From contig VXRI01000174.1 of the NCBI GenBank assembly GCA_009838595.1, forward strand, positions 1-8,451: a stretch of 8,451 bases of DNA, given 5' to 3'. The translations under genes were made by a program, and so were the position numbers. The stretch comes from Chloroflexota bacterium (GTDB lineage: Bacteria > Chloroflexota > Dehalococcoidia > Lucifugimonadales > JADFKI01). The notes beneath the pieces were generated by a model that was not told the origin of the DNA, searched no databases, and saw only the letters and a program-made list of their open reading frames with translations. Below, piece after piece: positions 4,697 to 8,451 of this stretch (position 1 is its first letter; each line of letters opens with the position of its first letter).

Positions 4697-6298
4697 TTAA
4701 GGCCGCACCGCGCGCTTCTCCCTTTCTGCCAGTTTGTGCAGCATTGGCTGGGCTAGCTTGACGAAGGTGCATGCCAAGCGGCGAGTTTCGCGCGGGTCTA
4801 TCAGGTCCACGACATCGCCTCGGTAGGCTGCCCGGAAGGGCGAGCGCAGTTTCAGCAGGCGCCCTTCTATCATCGCGCGATGTGCCTCCGGGTCGGGCGC
4901 GTTCTCGATTTCACGGCGATACGCAGCCGCCACGCCGCCTTCGATAGGTATGCCACCCCACTCGCCGGCGGGCCAGCCGAAGCGCAGATTCAAGCCATCC
5001 GGATGCCCTAGGCTGTGCGCCGCGTCCGCTGCCACACCGTACGCCTTGCGGATGTTGAACTCTATCTTCGGCACTTTCGCCTCGGCGCTGGCTATCAGCG
5101 CGCGGATACCGCGGCGCATCGTGGCGATTCGCTCAGCGTGAGAGCCGAGCATGAAGCCGGGCATGTCCAAAAATATGACGACCGGCAGGTTGAACGCGTC
5201 GCACAGGTCAACGAAGTGCGCGTATTTTTCCGCCGCCCAGCCGTCCATCGCGCCGGCGAGCTTCATCGGGTCGCTGCCGATTATCCCCACGCTGTAGCCG
5301 TCTAGCCGCGCGAATCCGGTGATTATCGAACTCGCCCAGTGGCGGCGCATCTCGAAGAACTCGCCATTGTCGACGACCAACTTTATCAATTTGCGCGGAT
5401 CGTATCCGCGGCGCCTGATTGGTGGGTGAATGTTCAGCAGTTCTTCGGGGCGGCGGTCCGGTGGGTCTCCGGTCTCCACACGCGGCGCTACATCATTGGT
5501 CGTGTTCGGCAGGTAGGATATAAACGCCTTTATCTGCTCGAAGGCGTCCTCCTCAGACTCGGCTACATTGTCAACCTGCCCGCTCTCGTGAACATGCCGC
5601 TTGTAGCCGCCGAGTTCTTCCTTGTCCATCTGCTCGCCGATTGCGCGGCGCACAACCGGCGGGCCGGACGGGAATATCTGCGACTGCTCTTTGACCATAA
5701 CGGTGAAGTGCGACATCAGCGCGAACGCAGCCGGCGCTCCCGCGACCGACCCCATAATGCCAGCCGCGACCGGCACGCGCTTCATAAGTTCAACGCCCTT
5801 CCACCATAAGTCGCCGCCGGGCAAGCCCATGTGCCCTGCCGCCTCGTCCGCCTTCGCGCTGTGCCCGACACCTTCTACGAGCTGGATGTATGGGATGCCG
5901 TACTGCGTGGCGAGTGGCTGCGTGAACTGCCGCGAGTGCTTGCGGACATTGTGCGGACTGCCGCCGGATATGGTGAAATCGTCGCCGCCGATAGCGACCG
6001 GACGACCGTCAATCTCGCCAAGCCCCATCACATAGGCGCCGGGCGTGAACTCGACCATATTGCCTTCGTCATCGAACTCGGCTGCGCCAACCATCGGCCC
6101 GGCTTCGAGGAAACTGCCGGGGTCAACCATCTTCTCAATGCGCTCGCGGATAGTGTAGCGTCCGCCGCTGTGCTGTCGTTTCACGCGCTCGGGCCCGCCT
6201 AGTTCGGCGGCTAGACCTCGCACGTACTTCATATCGTCGATGGCTTGCTCCCACGGCTCACCGGGCTTCCACATATCGCGGTTCTTATCGATTGGCAT
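4697..6298 (-). CDS. Acyl-CoA carboxylase, carboxyltransferase (beta) subunit
   Basis: This 533-residue protein has both crotonase-fold halves of a biotin-dependent carboxyltransferase, N-terminal about 30-260 and C-terminal about 285-520, as in PccB-type subunits. It moves the carboxyl group from carboxybiotin to an acyl-CoA. Seen motifs include GGDDFTISGGSPHN (104-117), IFPSGPPVV (208-216), the glycine-rich SVAGAPAA (184-191), GIIGSDPMKLAGAMD (338-352) and the oxyanion-hole LDMPGFMLG (377-385). The C-terminal half differs from typical propionyl-CoA carboxylases: the usual segment after the RKAYG motif is replaced by HSLGHPDGLNLRFGWPAGEW, so the substrate may be unusual. The ATG at 6298 has AGGA 6 bases before it. 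It is the last gene of the carboxylase operon, 103 bases after the biotin carboxylase gene. Confidence 0.9.
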   Translation of the reverse strand: MPIDKNRDMWKPGEPWEQAIDDMKYVRGLAAELGGPERVKRQHSGGRYTIRERIEKMVDPGSFLEAGPMVGAAEFDDEGNMVEFTPGAYVMGLGEIDGRPVAIGGDDFTISGGSPHNVRKHSRQFTQPLATQYGIPYIQLVEGVGHSAKADEAAGHMGLPGGDLWWKGVELMKRVPVAAGIMGSVAGAPAAFALMSHFTVMVKEQSQIFPSGPPVVRRAIGEQMDKEELGGYKRHVHESGQVDNVAESEEDAFEQIKAFISYLPNTTNDVAPRVETGDPPDRRPEELLNIHPPIRRRGYDPRKLIKLVVDNGEFFEMRRHWASSIITGFARLDGYSVGIIGSDPMKLAGAMDGWAAEKYAHFVDLCDAFNLPVVIFLDMPGFMLGSHAERIATMRRGIRALIASAEAKVPKIEFNIRKAYGVAADAAHSLGHPDGLNLRFGWPAGEWGGIPIEGGVAAAYRREIENAPDPEAHRAMIEGRLLKLRSPFRAAYRGDVVDLIDPRETRRLACTFVKLAQPMLHKLAEREKRAVRP

Positions 6299-6363
6299 CT
6301 TCTGTCCTTTCAGTTATTTGCCATACCGAACAACGCAAATAATTTGAAATCGGAGGCATGCCC

Positions 6364-6390
6364 CTATCTGCGCTGCGCCGAGAATGACAA
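6364..6390. repeat. Possible fragment of a dispersed intergenic repeat
   Basis: In the 103-base gap between the carboxylase genes, the minus strand reads TGTCATTCTCGGCGCAGCG, which resembles the TGTCATTCTGAGCGCAGCGAA-type intergenic repeat I recall from many bacterial genomes. No second copy is in this window, so the call rests on memory. Confidence 0.25.
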
Positions 6391-6401
6391 TTGACGGAGG
6401 C

Positions 6402-7772
6402 TTACCCCCAGCCCAAGCGGGGCAGCACATCGCCGTACCGCGAGAGCGAGCCTATCAGGTCCGTGGTGTACAGGCCTGCTACGAAGTCCGGATGCACCAA
6501 CGCCACATGGAGTGCGCCGATGTTTGTCGCCACGCCGCGCACTTCGGTGGCGTCGAGCGCCTCTTGCATCAGCCATATCGCTTCGTCTCTGGTGTCGCCC
6601 CACGATATGAACTTGGCGATCAGCGGGTCAAAGTACGGCGTTACGACATCGCCTTCTCGGAATCCGCTGTCGATGCGCAGGTCGGGCATGGTGGGCAAGC
6701 GGAGTGTATCAAGCGTACCGGGCCATGGGATGAATGTGCGAGGATCTTCGGCGTAGATGCGACACTCAACCGCGTAGCCGTTCAACGGCACATCGTCCTC
6801 AACGGACAGCGGCAGACCGGCTGCGGCGCGGAGTTGCTGTTCCACGATGTCCACGCCGGTGACCGCCTCCGTGATGCCGTGCTCTACCTGAAGGCGTGTG
6901 TTCGCCTCAAGAAAGAACGCCGAGTAGCTATCGTCCACGAGGAACTCGAAGGTGCCGGCGCCTGCATAATTGGTGGCGCGCGCGGCGTTTTCCGCCCAAT
7001 CCACAAGAGATTGGCACACGGAGGGTGGCAGGCTAGGCGCAGGCGCTTCTTCGATGACTTTCTGATGCCTGCGCTGCGCGGAGCACTCGCGCTCCCACAG
7101 ATGGCGCGTGTTGCCGAGTTCGTCCGCGATTATCTGCACTTCGATGTGCCGCGTAGGCTTGACCAGCTTCTCGAAGTACACTAGGTCGCTGCCGAAAGCA
7201 CGGAGTGCGGTCGAGCTAGCGCGTAGAACTGCGTCGTGCAGCCGGTCCGGGTGTTCCACCATCTGCATGCCGATGCCGCCGCCGCCGTCGTTCGCCTTGA
7301 CCATCAGCGGAAAGCCTATCTCGGCAGCGCCGGCGTCCACGCTTGCCGGGTCAGCCGCGTTGACATTGACGCCGGGCAGCACTGGCACGCCGAGCGAGTC
7401 CATCTTCTCGCGCGCTTCCCACTTGTCCGCCATCAGCCGCGCGAGTTCAGGTCTCGGGCCTATGAAGACCACGCCGTGCTTCGCGCACTGCTCGGTGAGC
7501 GCGTAAGACTCGGACAGGAAGCCGTAGCCGGGATGTATGGCATCCGCGCCGCTTCTGACCGCTATATCGACAATCGCCTCTGCGTCTAGGTACGACATGG
7601 CAGGCGTCTCGCGCTCCGGCAGTTCGTATGCCTCGTCCGCGAGTTCGGCATGCAGCGGCACGCCTTCCGCCGATGTATAGACCGCAACCGCGCTCACGCC
7701 GATATTACGGCAGGTCTGTATGATGCGACAGGCAATCTCGCCCCGATTCGCAATGAGAACTTTACCGAACAC
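6402..7772 (-). CDS. Biotin carboxylase subunit of an acyl-CoA carboxylase
   Basis: This ATP-grasp enzyme carboxylates the biotin of the neighbouring carrier protein using ATP and bicarbonate. From the preferred GTG start it has 456 residues, close to AccC. Numbered from that start, the N-terminal FGKVLIANRGEIACRI motif, ATP-binding Lys159 (VKAND), His209 (RHIEVQ), the ERECSAQRRHQKVIEEAPAP segment, the metal and catalytic LEANTRLQVEH block (about 288-298) and Arg338 (ECRIYAED) are all present. The glycine-rich ATP loop reads GGGGIGM, where Arg or Lys usually stands in place of Ile167. A TTG at 7790 is in frame, but it overlaps the GAGGAG ribosome site at 7788-7783, so GTG at 7772 is the better start. 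The gene begins 7 bases after the carrier gene ends, implying coupled translation. Confidence 0.92.
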   Translation of the reverse strand: MFGKVLIANRGEIACRIIQTCRNIGVSAVAVYTSAEGVPLHAELADEAYELPERETPAMSYLDAEAIVDIAVRSGADAIHPGYGFLSESYALTEQCAKHGVVFIGPRPELARLMADKWEAREKMDSLGVPVLPGVNVNAADPASVDAGAAEIGFPLMVKANDGGGGIGMQMVEHPDRLHDAVLRASSTALRAFGSDLVYFEKLVKPTRHIEVQIIADELGNTRHLWERECSAQRRHQKVIEEAPAPSLPPSVCQSLVDWAENAARATNYAGAGTFEFLVDDSYSAFFLEANTRLQVEHGITEAVTGVDIVEQQLRAAAGLPLSVEDDVPLNGYAVECRIYAEDPRTFIPWPGTLDTLRLPTMPDLRIDSGFREGDVVTPYFDPLIAKFISWGDTRDEAIWLMQEALDATEVRGVATNIGALHVALVHPDFVAGLYTTDLIGSLSRYGDVLPRLGWG

Positions 7773-7779
7773 TGCCCGT

Positions 7780-8001
7780 TCACTCCTCAAGAATCAGCAT
7801 CACATCATCTTGCGATATGTTCTGGTTGTTGCGAACGCGAATCTCTTTTACCACGCCGTCGTAGTCGGATAGAATCTCGTTCTCCATCTTCATGGACTCG
7901 ATAACGACCAGTACATCGCCGAACTCGACGGTATCGCCGACCGACACGCTTATTTCGACTATGACTCCGGTTATCGGTGATTCGACTGGTATATCTGCCA
8001 A
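7780..8001 (-). CDS. Stand-alone biotin carboxyl carrier (biotinyl domain) protein
   Basis: This 73-residue protein is a minimal biotinyl domain. The biotin attachment motif ESMKMEN is at residues 35-41 with the modified Lys38, at the tip of the beta-hairpin, and the N-terminal VESPITGVIVEI and C-terminal VRNNQNISQDDVMLIL form the two halves of the sandwich. It carries carboxybiotin between the biotin carboxylase and the carboxyltransferase encoded just downstream. In many propionyl-CoA carboxylases this domain is fused to the biotin carboxylase; here it is free and lacks the Pro/Ala-rich N-terminal extension of AccB. The start is TTG, with AGGTG upstream. No ATG is available before the conserved region. 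It ends at UGA, an ordinary use of that codon as stop. Confidence 0.9.
   Translation of the reverse strand: MADIPVESPITGVIVEISVSVGDTVEFGDVLVVIESMKMENEILSDYDGVVKEIRVRNNQNISQDDVMLILEE
7783..7788 (-). promoter_or_regulatory. Ribosome binding site deciding the biotin carboxylase start
   Basis: GAGGAG, inside the last codons of the biotin carrier gene, lies 10 bases before the GTG at 7772. The upstream TTG at 7790 overlaps it and so would lack a ribosome site. Confidence 0.6.
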
Positions 8002-8109
8002 CCCACTTTCACCTCGTTAAGAAAATAGTACCTGCTAGTTTATCAAGACTGTGGAAGGGATTCACCTTAACAAGTCCTGTGTATGCTGTTAGTTGCTGCC
8101 AAGTGTTGA

Positions 8110-8451
8110 CTAACCGCTGCCCAATAATTCGTTAAGTATGTATTCGTTATGCGCTCCCAGACGCGCGGACGGTCGCCAATTTTGCTTGGGCAGTCCGTCC
8201 GTGATGATAGCCTGCCCCGGGTAGGTTTTGCGTCCTACATCCGGTTCGTCCAGCGATACGAAGAAGTCACGCGCTCTCAGGTGCGGGTCTGCGAGCATGT
8301 CCACGCTGCGATGCACCGCGCCGGCCGGCACGCCTGCCATTTGCAGCGCGTTCATTGCTGCTACGGCATCGCAGGCGCTTGTCCACGCGGTTATGATGTC
8401 GTCCAGCGCGCCTTCGTTAGCCGTACGAGATGCTACATAGCCGAAGCGCGC
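8110..8451 (-). CDS. CaiB/BaiF family (class III) CoA-transferase, C-terminal part
   Basis: The minus-strand frame is open from the window edge to a TAG at 8112-8110, giving the last 113 residues of a protein whose start lies beyond 8451. The sequence MAGVPAGAVHRSVDMLADPHL, then RARDFF, DEPDVGRKTYPG and the closing LGAHNEYILNELLG are characteristic of the C-terminal end of class III CoA-transferases, which move CoA from a thioester donor to a free carboxylate. The catalytic Asp lies in the N-terminal part, outside the window. It is on the same strand as the carboxylase genes, 108 bases upstream of the biotin carrier gene, so it may supply or recycle the acyl-CoA that the carboxylase uses. Substrate cannot be told from this part. 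Confidence 0.88.
   Translation of the reverse strand, partial: ARFGYVASRTANEGALDDIITAWTSACDAVAAMNALQMAGVPAGAVHRSVDMLADPHLRARDFFVSLDEPDVGRKTYPGQAIITDGLPKQNWRPSARLGAHNEYILNELLGSG

Noticed and set aside
5339..5809. Plus-strand ORF opposite the carboxyltransferase gene
   Set aside because: It is a shadow of the conserved minus-strand gene, without a ribosome site or recognisable motifs.
6384..7184. Long plus-strand ORF of 266 codons opposite the biotin carboxylase gene
   Set aside because: It is antisense to a clearly conserved enzyme, has an Arg- and His-rich composition typical of shadow frames, and resembles no family.
1..8451. tRNA, rRNA, CRISPR array, insertion sequence or Sec machinery genes
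   Set aside because: No cloverleaf, repeat-spacer series, transposase-like frame or sel gene was seen on either strand.

Overview
The window is about 60% GC in its coding regions and reads as a piece of a bacterial chromosome. Several traits fit a Chloroflexota (Dehalococcoidia or SAR202-like) background: a lipoprotein with a long Pro/Thr/Ser linker in front of a DUF3179 domain, a small GatC/AtzG-like protein paired with an amidase, a biotin carboxylase operon next to a CaiB/BaiF CoA-transferase, and short C- and G-rich palindromic repeats between genes. This placement is inference; no rRNA or other marker gene is present.

Layout. (1) 1-447 (+): the 3' end of an unrecognised protein whose gene starts outside the window. 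(2) 2284-478 (-): a 79-residue GatC/AtzG-like protein followed by an amidase-signature hydrolase. (3) 4106-2529 (-) and 4258-4605 (+): two divergent genes sharing a 151-base intergenic region. (4) 8451-4697 (-): the end of a CaiB/BaiF CoA-transferase, then a stand-alone biotinyl domain protein, a biotin carboxylase and a carboxyltransferase, which together make a complete acyl-CoA carboxylase.

The main result is in region 3. Each divergent gene carries one in-frame UGA, and in both it falls where homologues have the first Cys of a C-x-x-C motif. The ArsC/Spx-like thioredoxin-fold protein reads U12-S-T-C15. The DUF3179 lipoprotein reads U277-T-L-C280. Each UGA is followed at nearly the same distance (20 and 22 bases to the loop) by a hairpin with a 7-bp stem and a 5-base loop beginning CGU, which is the arrangement expected of a bacterial SECIS element. 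Reading frame and family similarity continue on both sides of each UGA. Other genes here end at UGA in the ordinary way, so genome-wide reassignment is unlikely. I therefore annotate both as full-length selenoproteins. A standard gene caller would split the DUF3179 gene in two and clip the ArsC-like gene at its N terminus. The divergent arrangement suggests an undescribed pair of selenium-dependent redox proteins, one cytoplasmic and one lipid-anchored outside the membrane.

The amidase pair and the carboxylase operon look like ordinary catabolic genes of unknown substrate. No Sec machinery (selA, selB, selC, selD), tRNA, rRNA, CRISPR array or insertion sequence was seen. No stretch longer than 300 bases lacks a gene.
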